DNA of 64,000 nt from Larkinella insperata (GCF_026248825.1 NZ_CP110973.1:310001-374000); one strand, 5' to 3'. Positions 25,711 to 34,582 are shown, counted from the stretch's first letter. Notes: generated by a model from the sequence alone, not told the origin. Program-made: numbers and translations.

Positions 25711-26610
25711 ATGCTGCTTGAAAAACCGATTCCGTTTACCTTTTTAATTCGCCGGATTCGCCGGGAGGTTTTACTCATCCTCTTATTTGCCAATATCGTC
25801 GTTCTGGCCAAGCACTTCTTTCACCTGCGGTACATGAACATCCCGATTGCGATTCCAACGCTGCTGGGCACCTGCATTTCGCTGCTGCTCGCGTTTCGGA
25901 CCAACCAGGCGTATGAACGCTGGTGGGAAGCGCGCACCGTTTGGGGAGCCATCGTCAACGACAGCCGCAGTTTCATCCGGCTCATTCAGATGTACCTGCC
26001 CGATTTGCCCGACCGCCAGAACATTATTCATTCGTTTATGCTGCGGCAATGTGCCTGGTGTTTTGTGCTGGGCGACTCGCTGCGCGAACAGAGCGTGGAG
26101 GATCGCTTACGCGAATTTCTGCCCCCCGAAACGGTTAAGCGCATCCTGTCGTTCGATAACAAACCGAATGGCCTGCTGCTCGATCATGGCTTAGCCGTTC
26201 AGCAACTTTACCGGGACGGCCACCTGACCGATTACCAAATGGTGCATATCAGCACAACCCTCAACAATCTGACGGATTCAATGGGGCGCTGCGAACGGAT
26301 CAAAAGCACGCCGTTTCCCCGCACCTATACGTTCAACATGCACGTGTTTATCTATCTTTTTGCGGCCATTCTGCCATTTTGTTTCGATGAAGATCTTTTC
26401 TACCTCGATGTGCCGCTGGTGACGCTGATTTCCAGCGGGTTTCTGCTCATTGAGAAAAGCGCGCTCCAGCTTCAGAATCCGTTCGAAACCAAAGAAACCG
26501 ATACGGCCATGACGACAATTGCCCGCAACATTGAAATAAACCTCAAAACCATGACGGGTTATTCGCCAATCCCGGAAAAAATAAAGCCGTACGAATTTTA
26601 CGCGCTATAA
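25711..26610 (+). CDS. Bestrophin-family ion channel (YneE/UPF0187 type)
   Basis: 299 codons from ATG 25711 (MLLEKPIPFTFLIRRIRREV); a TTG 30 bp earlier is less likely. Family features are the first membrane segment VLLILLFANIVVLAKHFF, then LLGTCISLLLAFRTNQAYERWWEARTVWG with the conserved N-x-AY-x-RWWEAR motif (about 60-75), NDSRSFIR, and the C-terminal region RTYTFNMHVFIYLFAAILPF. Bacterial bestrophins form pentameric channels in the inner membrane. It converges on the GH13 gene with 6 bp between stops. Confidence 0.88.
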   Translation: MLLEKPIPFTFLIRRIRREVLLILLFANIVVLAKHFFHLRYMNIPIAIPTLLGTCISLLLAFRTNQAYERWWEARTVWGAIVNDSRSFIRLIQMYLPDLPDRQNIIHSFMLRQCAWCFVLGDSLREQSVEDRLREFLPPETVKRILSFDNKPNGLLLDHGLAVQQLYRDGHLTDYQMVHISTTLNNLTDSMGRCERIKSTPFPRTYTFNMHVFIYLFAAILPFCFDEDLFYLDVPLVTLISSGFLLIEKSALQLQNPFETKETDTAMTTIARNIEINLKTMTGYSPIPEKIKPYEFYAL

Positions 26611-26616
26611 TCCCGG

Positions 26617-28569
26617 CTAGCTTTCGGGAATCAGCACCAGAAAACCGTTGGCGGGCATGGTTATAACGGCCGAATTCAGAAAGCCGTGGGCCGGGCTTTT
26701 TTCAGCCCAGACCTGCCCTCCGTTGCCCACCGTCTGCGGATTCGGAAACCCGTTTTCGTAAGCATCGCTGTTAAAAACTTCGCGCCATTGCCCGGGCTCC
26801 GGTAAACCAATGCGGTAATTATAATAAGGTATGTTGGCCAGACTGGCCACCACCACAACGTCCTGCCCCGCGCCGGGAATCCAGCGGTGCATAACCAGCA
26901 CCCGATTACCGTCGTGGCTGTGGCTGACCCGCAGTCCGTCGCTGCGTAGGCCGGGCAATTGCCGTCGTAACTGAATTAGATCCTGGCAGAAGCGGAGGTG
27001 ATCGAGCATAGCCGGATCGCCCGCATCCAGCCCCGCCCAGAACAGCCGAAGTTCGGGTTTCCATTCCAGGTTGTCAGACCACTGTTTGTCTTCCAGAAAC
27101 TCCTGCCCCATAAACAGCATGGGAATGCCCGGAGCTACCAGGCTCAAGCCCGTAGCCACCCGGCTCCGCCGACGGCCCGTCAGCGACCGAGGGTTGGCCG
27201 GATCGCTCAAGCGGGCAATACGTTGTTCGCGGGAGTTATCGCCGTCACGCAGGACCAGGTCGTGGTTTTCCGGTCCCTGCACAAACTGATACGAGAACTG
27301 AAAGCCGGTAGGCCAGAGACTGTCGCCCAGGGCTGTCATCGGCAGCGGACCGTTGCTGCCAGTGCTGGCCTGGCTAATCACCCGCCGGATGGCAATCCGC
27401 AGGCCGTCGGTGAGGGTGGTATCAAATCCGGCCCCGCCCTCTGCTGTAGGCTTCACGACCGACGGATTAACGCCCCAGTACTCGGCGTGATGGAGCGCTC
27501 CGGGCCGGTGAAGGTGCAACGTGTCGGTCAACTCCTGGCAAAACGGCCAGCCGTGGGGCCTGCCGTCGTGATCAATCACGCTAACCTGATCGTAGCGTAA
27601 CCCGTCGATGCGGTATTCATCCAGCAGAAATTTGGCGTTCTCTACCAGAAATTCCCGGACCGGGGCTTTTCCAAAATCGAAAACCTGGCCCCCGGCGTGC
27701 CCGATTTCGGTGAAATAAAGCGAATTGCGGTATTGGGGCGGACTGTCGTCCTGCCCCGGCTGGCGGTCGAAGAAGTAAATGCTTTCGTCGCCAAAACCGC
27801 CCCCGGCATGGTTATAAACCACATCCAGCATCACGGCGATGCCGTATAAATGACTCAGGTCGACCAGGGCCTTCAACTGATTCATTTCGCCCCGCAGATC
27901 ATTTTCGTGATAGATCGGCTGACCCTGATCGGTCAGAAGCTGATTAATGCTGGAAAGGTACCCGGCCAGGTGCGCGTCTTCAATGGCAAAATTCGTCTCG
28001 GGCGAAAAGTAATCCGTCCCGTTGTAGCCCAAGCTAAAGGTAGACTGAAACTCCTGAATGGGCAACAGTTGCAAAGCCGTTACGCCCAGCGCCGACAGAT
28101 ACGGCAACTTAAGCGCCACATCCAGAAACGTCCCTCCTTTTCGGCGGGTTTCCCAATTGGGCGTATCGAATACCCCCACGTGAAGCTGGTAGATGATCCA
28201 GTCGGAAAATGCGGGAGTTTTGAACAGGGTGGGATGCCAGGGAAAATCGGACTGGCGGATGACGCAATCGCTGGGGTACGGACTGGCGAGTTCACGCGCA
28301 AATGGGTCGCGTTTCCAGCCTTTGCTGCCCAGGCCCTCCACCCAGAATTTATACCGGTGCCCGTTGCGAACACCCGGAATAAACCCGCGCCAGTAGCCCC
28401 GTTCATCAACGGTTAGCAGGCTGTCGTCTTCGTGCTGAAAATTATTAAAATCGCCACAGGCGTGAACGGCCAGGGCACGGGGTGCCCAAACCCGAAACGT
28501 AGCCCCCGAACCAATCAGGTGGGCGCCCAGGGGTGTTTGTTCGGTGATGAATTCCAGTGAAGCAGGCAT
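26617..28569 (-). CDS. GH13 alpha-amylase-family enzyme, branching-enzyme-like
   Basis: 650 codons, no signal peptide, so cytoplasmic. N-terminal CBM48/isoamylase-type domain (about 15-105, ATFRVWAPRALAVHACGDFN), then the GH13 barrel: region I DVVYNH, region II GLRYDQVS with nucleophile Asp327, region III HHAEYWG with acid/base Glu363, region IV GPENHD with Asp437. A C-terminal beta domain follows. The layout resembles 1,4-alpha-glucan branching enzyme or trehalohydrolase; the exact activity is uncertain. A 7 bp inverted repeat lies 65 bp upstream of the ATG. No other glycogen genes are in the window. Confidence 0.9.
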   Translation of the reverse strand: MPASLEFITEQTPLGAHLIGSGATFRVWAPRALAVHACGDFNNFQHEDDSLLTVDERGYWRGFIPGVRNGHRYKFWVEGLGSKGWKRDPFARELASPYPSDCVIRQSDFPWHPTLFKTPAFSDWIIYQLHVGVFDTPNWETRRKGGTFLDVALKLPYLSALGVTALQLLPIQEFQSTFSLGYNGTDYFSPETNFAIEDAHLAGYLSSINQLLTDQGQPIYHENDLRGEMNQLKALVDLSHLYGIAVMLDVVYNHAGGGFGDESIYFFDRQPGQDDSPPQYRNSLYFTEIGHAGGQVFDFGKAPVREFLVENAKFLLDEYRIDGLRYDQVSVIDHDGRPHGWPFCQELTDTLHLHRPGALHHAEYWGVNPSVVKPTAEGGAGFDTTLTDGLRIAIRRVISQASTGSNGPLPMTALGDSLWPTGFQFSYQFVQGPENHDLVLRDGDNSREQRIARLSDPANPRSLTGRRRSRVATGLSLVAPGIPMLFMGQEFLEDKQWSDNLEWKPELRLFWAGLDAGDPAMLDHLRFCQDLIQLRRQLPGLRSDGLRVSHSHDGNRVLVMHRWIPGAGQDVVVVASLANIPYYNYRIGLPEPGQWREVFNSDAYENGFPNPQTVGNGGQVWAEKSPAHGFLNSAVITMPANGFLVLIPES

Positions 28570-28633
28570 TGTAGTCGGCGTGGTCGAGCGGATGCAATGG
28601 AAAACGATTTTAGTGACAAATGACCGGCCGACA

Positions 28634-28654
28634 AAATACCTAAAAACGGTATTT
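28634..28654. promoter_or_regulatory. Inverted repeat upstream of GH13 gene
   Basis: Perfect arms AAATACC and GGTATTT with a 7 nt spacer, 65 bp upstream of the GH13 start. A possible operator; no regulator gene is adjacent. Confidence 0.25.
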
Positions 28655-28779
28655 ATCCATCGGCAGGCTGCGCGACCGGACGCTAAAAACTCCTACTTAG
28701 AATCCCCGATGACCAGTAATTTACCTTTCCGCAGGCGTTGCTTTTTCTGCCTGACACCGTAACGGCCCAGCCAATGTTT

Positions 28780-29460
28780 GCTTTCTCTCCGTCGCTTTTG
28801 CTACACACCGAACGCCTTGCCGGCCTGGCTATGCTGCTGATCAACAAAATGGCCGTAATTTTCCAGGCTCAAACCCGTTTAGACTCCAACGACTTCCGGC
28901 CGCTCGACCGGTAGATTGTCCAGCTCATGGACAGCACCAGCGTTCCAGAGTTTTCGCTGGCCCTCAATTATGTGTAGCCAAGAATATGGCCTGACCAAAG
29001 CCGATTCGACTCAACGGGTTACGGCAAGCCGGTTTTTGCCTATGCCGTCCTGCAACTGGTGGAAGAAAATGTGCTGGATCTGAATAAGCCGTTGTACCAA
29101 ACCTGCCCTATCCGGACGTGGCTGATGATGAGCGCTATAAATTTAGTACGGCCTGGATGGTTCTACGTCACCGCACCGGCATTTCAGATTGGCGTAATAC
29201 CGACCCTCTCGGCAACTATCCAGGATTGTGCCCCGGGGGGGATTTGGCGACTCGGGTGCAGGGTTCGTGTAGCTGCAGAAGGTGGTGAAAAAACTACGGG
29301 CAGCCCACTGGGGCAACAACGACAGCTTCAAATGCGTGTGATGGACAGTCCAGATCAGCCGTAAGCCGGTGTTTCTTTTGCCGACAGCCGCAGCGGACTA
29401 GGTTTTATTACGGAGTTACTACATCGTCATCTTAGCGAATACCACCGGAGTTGTCGCCAT
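28780..29460 (+). pseudogene. Degenerate serine beta-lactamase-related hydrolase
   Basis: Translation across frames recovers blocks typical of class C beta-lactamase/serine hydrolases: QLMDSTSVPEFSLAL (from 28921), KPVFAYAVLQLVEENVLDL (about 29026-29082), LPYPDVADDERYKFSTAWMV and RHRTGISDWR (from 29103) and SGAGFV-stop-LQKVV (about 29254-29290). Lesions visible: in-frame TAG at 28912 and 28975, a frameshift near 29100, and a further TAG in the last block. The catalytic SxxK is replaced by GYGK, and the YSG-like motif by DSG. It can no longer make an active enzyme. Boundaries are approximate. Confidence 0.72.
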
Positions 29461-30034
29461 TCCGGGTTATAAATTCTACTGATACATGACTAAGTATACA
29501 CAAATCAACTTACCGAATACTACCCACTAAAATTATCATATATTTAATTCGTATAGTCATAAATCAGAATTCTTCGTATAGATTACCTGCTATCTAACCC
29601 GTCTATGTTTATTCGCCAAGTCCTGGCCGAAAACTGCCATTTCTATCTTGCACCATCCTACTAAAAAGACAAGCGCTGCCCATTTATCGGTTATACCAAG
29701 TGGCTTATTAGTTAGGCCTACTTTTGTAACGCTCTCTCTTAATGACATATGCCGCGGAATATTACTCTTCTTCAATTTTAGCCGCTTAATAAATCTATTT
29801 AATTATCAGACATTCATGTTTTAATTTTAACAATCCGTTACCCGGCAGGTTATACTAATAGGCCATCTGGTAAATAGAGAAATTAAAACATCCTGATGTT
29901 TGACAACAGAAATTTAAAATCCATCCAAAAAAAATTATTTTTTCTTAGTAATTAGTACTCAAATTACTAAATTGCACAAGATTTAATGAGCTATTCTCAT
30001 CATATAAATCTACTTATAAAACTACACAACGATT
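29461..30034. other. AT-rich gene-free spacer with an inverted repeat
   Basis: About 570 bp, distinctly AT-rich compared with its surroundings. A 61-codon frame on the minus strand (29590-29775) has no recognisable features and is not called. The one clear structure is an inverted repeat with 9 bp perfect arms TTAGTAATT (29945-29953) and AATTACTAA (29962-29970), 65 bp before the NHL-protein gene, possibly an operator. No tRNA, transposase or terminator was recognised. Confidence 0.5.
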
Positions 30035-31789
30035 ATGACCCACTTTGTACTATCTTTCTCACGCTTTCGTCGCGTTTCGTGTGCATTAACATTAGCGGCT
30101 TATTTGACGCTGGGATTAGCTCCCCGGTTGTTTGCCCAAACTATTACTACGGTAGCAGGCAATGGCACACAAGGTTTCAGTGGCGATGGCGGATTAGCAA
30201 TTAACGCCCGCTTACGGAATCCCCAGGATGTAGCGGCCGACTCTCAGGGCAACCTCTTCGTTGCTGACACCGATAATAATCGTATTCGTAAAATAGCTCC
30301 CAACGGCACCATCAGCACCATTGCCGGCACGGGCAGTGCGGGCTTCAACGGGGATGGGAAAGCGGCCACCAGTGCCAGCCTGAACCGCCCCAGCGGTGTA
30401 GCGGTGGATGCACAGGGCAATATTTTCATCACCGATCGTTTGAATCAACGGATTCGGAAGATAGATGCCAGCGGAATGATCAGTACCGTTGCCGGTAGTG
30501 GCATCCGGGGCTTTGCGGGAGACGGTGGTGCTGCCACCAGCGCCCGTCTGGCCGATCCGCAGAACATTACCCTCGATGGGCAGGGCAACTTGTTTATTGC
30601 CGATTCTGAGAACAACCGGATTCGGAAAGTGAATACCAATGGCATTATCAACACCGTTGCCGGTAATGGTTCAGCGGATTTTAGCGGAGATGGCGGTCTG
30701 GCCACCGATGCCGCCCTGTATGTTCCACAGGGTGTAGCGGTGGATGCGCAGGGCAATATTTTTATCGCCGACCTGCTGAATCTGCGCGTTCGTAAGGTAA
30801 CCACAAACGGTATCATCAATACCGTCGCCGGAAACGGCTCTACGGGCTTCAACGGGGACAATCAGGCTGCCACCAGCGCCAGTCTGGATATTCCCCAAAA
30901 TGTAATGGTAGATACTCAAAATAACCTGTTTATTGCCGATATTCTGAATCATCGGGTTCGTAAGGTTGCTTCCAACGGCATTATCAACACGGTTGTAGGC
31001 AGTGGACTTCAGGGTTTTAGTGGTGATGGTGGAATTGCCACCAGTGCCAACCTGTATCGGCCTGCCAGCATGGCGCTGGATGCGCAGGGTAATTTATTCA
31101 TCGTCGATTCGCAGAACCACCGAATCCGCAAGGTGACCCCACAGTCGGTTGGTTTGGCCGTGGTCAGTTTCAGCCTGATCAATGCCGATACCGATCAGGA
31201 GATCAAAGTTCTGACGCCGGGCGAACAGTTGAACCTCGCTACACTGCCCACGCGTAATCTGAACATCCGGGCCAACACCAGTCCAACGACGGTAGGCTCC
31301 GTGGTGATGCAATTGAGCGGTCGGCAGAACCGTACCCAGATCGAAACAGAGGCCCCTTACGCCTTGTTTAACGATATAGACGGCGATTACAGAAACTGGA
31401 CGCCCTACACCGGGACTTACAGCCTGACCGTAACGCCTTACACCGGCCCCAAAGGAACTGGTACGGCAGGTACGCCGTTCACGCTGAGCTTTAGCGTCAT
31501 TGACCAGCCGTCCGGAGCCCGTTTAAATGTAAAGGAAGAATCAAAATCAGCGGAGAAAGTACTGTACTATCCGAACCCGTTTCGGGATTCATTTACCGTA
31601 AAGCTGCAAGGTCAGGAAAACGCCCCCATTATGATTTACGATCAGCAGGGTCGCCTGGTATGGCAACAGACGGAAGGAAAGCCGGAACAGCGGATAGAAC
31701 TAGACAACCGGTTGCAGACGGGGATGTACCTGATGCAGGTGGGTGTTGGCCCCAAAGCTAAACGGTATAAGCTGATTAAATCCCGTTAA
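30035..31789 (+). CDS. Secreted NHL-repeat protein with T9SS C-terminal sorting domain
   Basis: 584 codons. Signal peptide ending LAPRLFAQ (cleavage about residue 34). Six tandem 56-residue NHL repeats (36-371), each with VAGxG, a GDGG-type loop, DxQGNLFIAD and RIRK motifs, predict a six-bladed beta propeller. A beta domain (about 375-490, LINADTDQEIKVLTPGEQLN) follows. The end (about 503-584) is a type IX secretion sorting domain, with YYPNPFRDSFTV and TGMYLMQVGVG. The protein is likely surface-attached or released; ligand unknown. It stands alone between AT-rich spacers. Confidence 0.88.
   Translation: MTHFVLSFSRFRRVSCALTLAAYLTLGLAPRLFAQTITTVAGNGTQGFSGDGGLAINARLRNPQDVAADSQGNLFVADTDNNRIRKIAPNGTISTIAGTGSAGFNGDGKAATSASLNRPSGVAVDAQGNIFITDRLNQRIRKIDASGMISTVAGSGIRGFAGDGGAATSARLADPQNITLDGQGNLFIADSENNRIRKVNTNGIINTVAGNGSADFSGDGGLATDAALYVPQGVAVDAQGNIFIADLLNLRVRKVTTNGIINTVAGNGSTGFNGDNQAATSASLDIPQNVMVDTQNNLFIADILNHRVRKVASNGIINTVVGSGLQGFSGDGGIATSANLYRPASMALDAQGNLFIVDSQNHRIRKVTPQSVGLAVVSFSLINADTDQEIKVLTPGEQLNLATLPTRNLNIRANTSPTTVGSVVMQLSGRQNRTQIETEAPYALFNDIDGDYRNWTPYTGTYSLTVTPYTGPKGTGTAGTPFTLSFSVIDQPSGARLNVKEESKSAEKVLYYPNPFRDSFTVKLQGQENAPIMIYDQQGRLVWQQTEGKPEQRIELDNRLQTGMYLMQVGVGPKAKRYKLIKSR
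30140..31147 (+). repeat. Six tandem 168 bp repeats encoding NHL propeller blades
   Basis: The repeat period is exactly 56 codons with no indels across all six copies. Copies 3-6 share long near-identical DNA stretches (for example around the INTVAG and QGNLFIAD codons), suggesting relatively recent duplication or gene conversion. Confidence 0.82.
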
Positions 31790-31824
31790 TCCGGCAAAGG
31801 CAGCTTCGGAAAGCTTCATTGCAA

Positions 31825-31872
31825 ATTACCCCCACCTTCCAAGAGCAGTGTGTTTTGGAGGTGGGGGTAATT
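31825..31872. terminator. Long hairpin between convergent genes
   Basis: Arms AATTACCCCCACCTTCCAA and TTGGAGGTGGGGGTAATT pair with a single bulged base around a 12-13 nt loop. It lies between the converging NHL gene and lipoprotein gene. There is no strong T-run, but position and stability suit a bidirectional terminator. Confidence 0.55.
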
Positions 31873-31922
31873 CGTTTGTAGCTACGCCAAAAGCGGCTAG
31901 TTTCCGATTTGCGACCGATGTG

Positions 31923-32558
31923 TCACTTCTTCTCCACGCTGACCGTATATACCTGCGAACTGCCATCTTCCGCCGTTACGGTATAGCTGACCGGTTTAGT
32001 AAAATCCTGAGCCGCTCCGGAAGCTGGGGAAACCGTTGCGTTTGTAGATAGGGCGATGGTAGGAGCCAAAGCACTGAGGTTGGTACTCGCGGATACGGTT
32101 GCGGTGATGGTTCGTTTGCTTTCATCAATAGCAGCAATAATGGGCGGGTTCAGGGAGGTAAACGCAAAACGAATGATTTGCTTCTCGGAAGACTTAGGAG
32201 GGATCTGCTCCTCGGCTTTCACCGTGTAGACCTGCGTTGTTCCATCCTCCGCGGTCACTGTATAAAGTACCGGATTGGTATAATCCCGGGCGACCGTAGG
32301 ATCTGGACTAATCTGAGCCTTTTCGCTGATCGTATACGCCAGTTTTAGCGATTTAACCCCCACTCCGACAGGAACCGATAATGTATACGTAAACGTGGTT
32401 GAATCATAGCTGACTTTGGCATTGATGATTCCCACCAGCGCAAGCTGCGAGAATTTTTTCTCAGCGCTTCGGGGAGGGGTATCCTCTGCCTCTTTTTTGC
32501 AATTCATTAACAGGCCCATCAAAGCCAGAAAAAATAGAAGGGAAACTGGTCTTTTCAT
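31923..32558 (-). CDS. Lipoprotein with two tandem Ig-like/DUF5018-type repeats
   Basis: 211 codons. Lipoprotein signal MKRPVSLLFFLALMGLLMNC with Cys20. Two similar modules follow, each ending in a near-identical stretch (YTVTAEDGTTQVYTV near 98-112 and YTVTAEDGSSQVYTV near 193-207). This is the pattern of DUF5018-like beta domains common in Bacteroidota surface lipoproteins. Likely attached to the outer membrane. Function unknown; the second module reaches almost the C-terminus. It faces the NHL protein gene across a hairpin. Confidence 0.75.
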   Translation of the reverse strand: MKRPVSLLFFLALMGLLMNCKKEAEDTPPRSAEKKFSQLALVGIINAKVSYDSTTFTYTLSVPVGVGVKSLKLAYTISEKAQISPDPTVARDYTNPVLYTVTAEDGTTQVYTVKAEEQIPPKSSEKQIIRFAFTSLNPPIIAAIDESKRTITATVSASTNLSALAPTIALSTNATVSPASGAAQDFTKPVSYTVTAEDGSSQVYTVSVEKK

Positions 32559-33105
32559 GATTGAAATAGATAATGTTATTCAGCAGCAGTTGGTGTTGTC
32601 TTATCCCGTTTAAAGATGGCTGACTAAAACCAGATGACCAAAGCTGACCCGAAAATAGGAAGATAAAGTACGCATCACCCCAAAAATGAAAAATATAAAG
32701 TAGTATTACTAGTTATACTTATCCTACAGCTGCTCATTTAGCACTGATTCCACAAACCTTATTTCAAAAATACCCCTACGAGAGTCATTCCTCCTATACA
32801 GTGGAAGGAGTTGGGATAACCATCCTGAAGCAGGACACATGAAGTAGCGTTTTTCGGGCATAAACCACACTATTAACGAGGTATTAGCCATTTATTTTAT
32901 ACGTATATTTTTCACAAACGTTCCGGTATTTTAATAAAAAGTTAAGTACAAATACAGGTTTTCAGAAGAAATAGATAATGCCTACAAAATTTTTCTTTTA
33001 ACCGACAGCCATATACGTAAATAAGTAAGTATTTTATCTTATATATTAGCGCTTTATCCATGCTATTTTAAAATCTAGCCAACATCCATCAATGACTCAA
33101 TGCCT
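32559..33105. other. AT-rich gene-free spacer
   Basis: About 547 bp, AT-rich, with no frame, tRNA or strong hairpin that I could support. It presumably holds the promoters of the flanking lipoprotein genes, but no exact TAnnTTTG box at a useful distance was identified. Confidence 0.45.
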
Positions 33106-33417
33106 ATGAACTTACCAATCTACCTTCGTTATTTTATTCTGTGTATTTTCTTACTTACAGCCTGGAGTTGTGAGGACATTGACCCGGAAGACCAGGAACA
33201 GGCAGCTGTCGTTACAGGACAGGATAGTGCCTTTTGTGGCTCCTGCGGGGGATGGTTTATAGAAGTGAATAACGTCCAGTACCGAGCTGATGTTCCTGCC
33301 CAATTCGCCTGTCCGGCTACCAGAGTGTGGATTCAATATGAACTGGATGAAAGTGACGGCAGCAAAAAAGGGGGCAAATGGATAAAAATTCAATCCATCA
33401 GAAGGCGCATGGGCTGA
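33106..33417 (+). CDS. Small cysteine-containing lipoprotein
   Basis: 103 codons from ATG 33106 (another ATG two codons upstream). Signal with lipobox LTAWSC. The mature part has FCGSCGGWFIEVNNVQYRAD, then CPATRVWIQYELDESDG and WIKIQSIRRR. Similar short CGGW-containing lipoproteins are frequent in Cytophagales, but I know of no assigned role. It lies in an AT-rich neighbourhood just before tRNA-Arg. Moderate confidence because it is short and isolated. Confidence 0.62.
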   Translation: MNLPIYLRYFILCIFLLTAWSCEDIDPEDQEQAAVVTGQDSAFCGSCGGWFIEVNNVQYRADVPAQFACPATRVWIQYELDESDGSKKGGKWIKIQSIRRRMG

Positions 33418-33503
33418 GAATAGTCCAGTGGGCTGGTCGATACGGCTTAGCCAGAAGATTCATCGGCGATTGCCGATCCCTGTTGTAAAACCGCCAAAAA
33501 GCA

Positions 33504-33540
33504 AAAACCGCCAAATCAGAGCGATTTGACGGTTTTTTTA
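33504..33540 (-). terminator. Terminator hairpin downstream of tRNA-Arg
   Basis: AAAACCGCCAAATC pairs with GATTTGACGGTTTT (one mismatch, 5 nt loop). It lies 9 bp past the tRNA 3' end in its direction of transcription and has A/T runs on both sides, so it may work in both directions. The left arm repeats a second AAAACCGCCAAA at 33487-33498. Confidence 0.55.
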
Positions 33541-33548
33541 ACTTTTCG

Positions 33549-33620
33549 TGAACCCGAAGGGATTCGAACCCCTATCTTCAGAACCGGAATCTGAAATTCT
33601 ATCCATTGAACTACGGGTCC
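33549..33620 (-). tRNA. tRNA-Arg (anticodon CCG)
   Basis: 72 nt on the minus strand. Acceptor stem GGACCCG/CGGGTTC (one G-T pair), D-arm region TAGTTCAATGGATAGA, anticodon stem TCAGA/TCTGA with loop TTCCGGT giving anticodon CCG, and T-arm containing GGTTCGAATCC. The discriminator base is A and CCA is not encoded. It reads CGG codons. It forms the right border of the accessory stretch 28.6-33.5 kb; no second copy of its 3' end was found there. Confidence 0.95.
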
Positions 33621-33759
33621 ATAAGCGGGTGTATACCCCGTTTCGGGTTGCAAATATAGCAATTGTTAGTTCTTTTTCACAAACCCAATTTTCCTTTTTT
33701 CATCTTTCTTTTGCCAATAGCTGCCTTTAAGCCCCTCCTGCCATACCTTACTCGCTCAC

Positions 33760-34434
33760 TTACAGCAACTTCATAGTTTCGTAATCACCCACTGCCTGCA
33801 GATACAAAAAATGAATAAGCAGGCCGTTGATGTTCGTAATTAGCTTATGTGCTTCGGGCAATGTCACCACGGCGGTGGTGATGCGCTCAAATTCCGACGC
33901 CACACCCATGTCCTTGTGGTGGAACTCCATGATCTGCGCCCGCGGCATTTCCCGTTCAACGTAGTAGTAATGCATGGCCTCGTCGCTGGTGCCGGTGCTC
34001 GGATAGCAAAGCCCGGCAATCAGGCGGGTCAGTTGATCCGGTTTCACGTCCATACCGATTTCCTCCCCAACTTCGCGGGCGGCCACCTCCGCCGGATCGT
34101 CGGACGCATCCACCATACCCGCTGGGTGTTCGTAGGTGTGTGAGCCGTCGCAGATCCGCCGTTGCCGCACCAGCACCACGTATCTTTCTTTGGTTTCCTG
34201 ATCAATCAGGCAAACCAGCACCGAAACCGCGTGGCCTTTCAGAAAAAGCGCGGGCGGAATCTTATCCCCTTCCGGCGTGTCGGCATCCACCTCCAGCATC
34301 GCAAAGAGTACTTCGCCGTTGTGGCGACGGCGGATGTAAAACTCTTCTACTTTGTTAATCTTCAGGCCATTCGACTCAGCCTGTTGTCTCCAGAAACGGT
34401 ATTTGGGCGCATCGGCCAGTGCTTCTTTTTTCAT
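33760..34434 (-). CDS. Nudix hydrolase
   Basis: 224 codons. Nudix box at residues 106-128, GMVDASDDPAEVAAREVGEE onward; it fits Gx5Ex7REUxEExGU except that the first Glu is Asp. The catalytic REVGEE core is intact. Upstream RRRICDGSHTYEHPAG resembles ADP-sugar pyrophosphatases of the NUDT5/NUDT14 type, so hydrolysis of a nucleoside diphosphate sugar is likely; the true substrate is unknown. It is divergent from the Anbu gene with 236 bp between, which contains a palindrome and a -7 box. Confidence 0.88.
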   Translation of the reverse strand: MKKEALADAPKYRFWRQQAESNGLKINKVEEFYIRRRHNGEVLFAMLEVDADTPEGDKIPPALFLKGHAVSVLVCLIDQETKERYVVLVRQRRICDGSHTYEHPAGMVDASDDPAEVAAREVGEEIGMDVKPDQLTRLIAGLCYPSTGTSDEAMHYYYVEREMPRAQIMEFHHKDMGVASEFERITTAVVTLPEAHKLITNINGLLIHFLYLQAVGDYETMKLL

Positions 34435-34582
34435 AGTCGTTTAACGGGGCGTTTGGGTTTCCGGCTTCTTAACCGGACTACACGCACGCAAATAACAACC
34501 CCTTTTTGAGAATTGTAACTAAATTTCGGCGGAAGCGATTAGGACGGTCTTTTGCGATGGGCTTACGGACCACAAACGAGTT

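Noticed and set aside
29590..29775. 61-codon minus-strand frame in the AT-rich spacer
   Set aside because: Short, with no signal, motif, promoter or neighbour support. It may be a chance frame or a fragment of a lost gene.
30140..31147. Regularly spaced repeats considered as a CRISPR array
   Set aside because: The repeats are 168 bp, contiguous and coding, without repeat-spacer alternation; they encode NHL propeller blades.
28570..33548. Integrated island with attL/attR at tRNA-Arg
   Set aside because: No integrase, and no second copy of the tRNA 3' end was found at the far side. Retained only as an accessory stretch.
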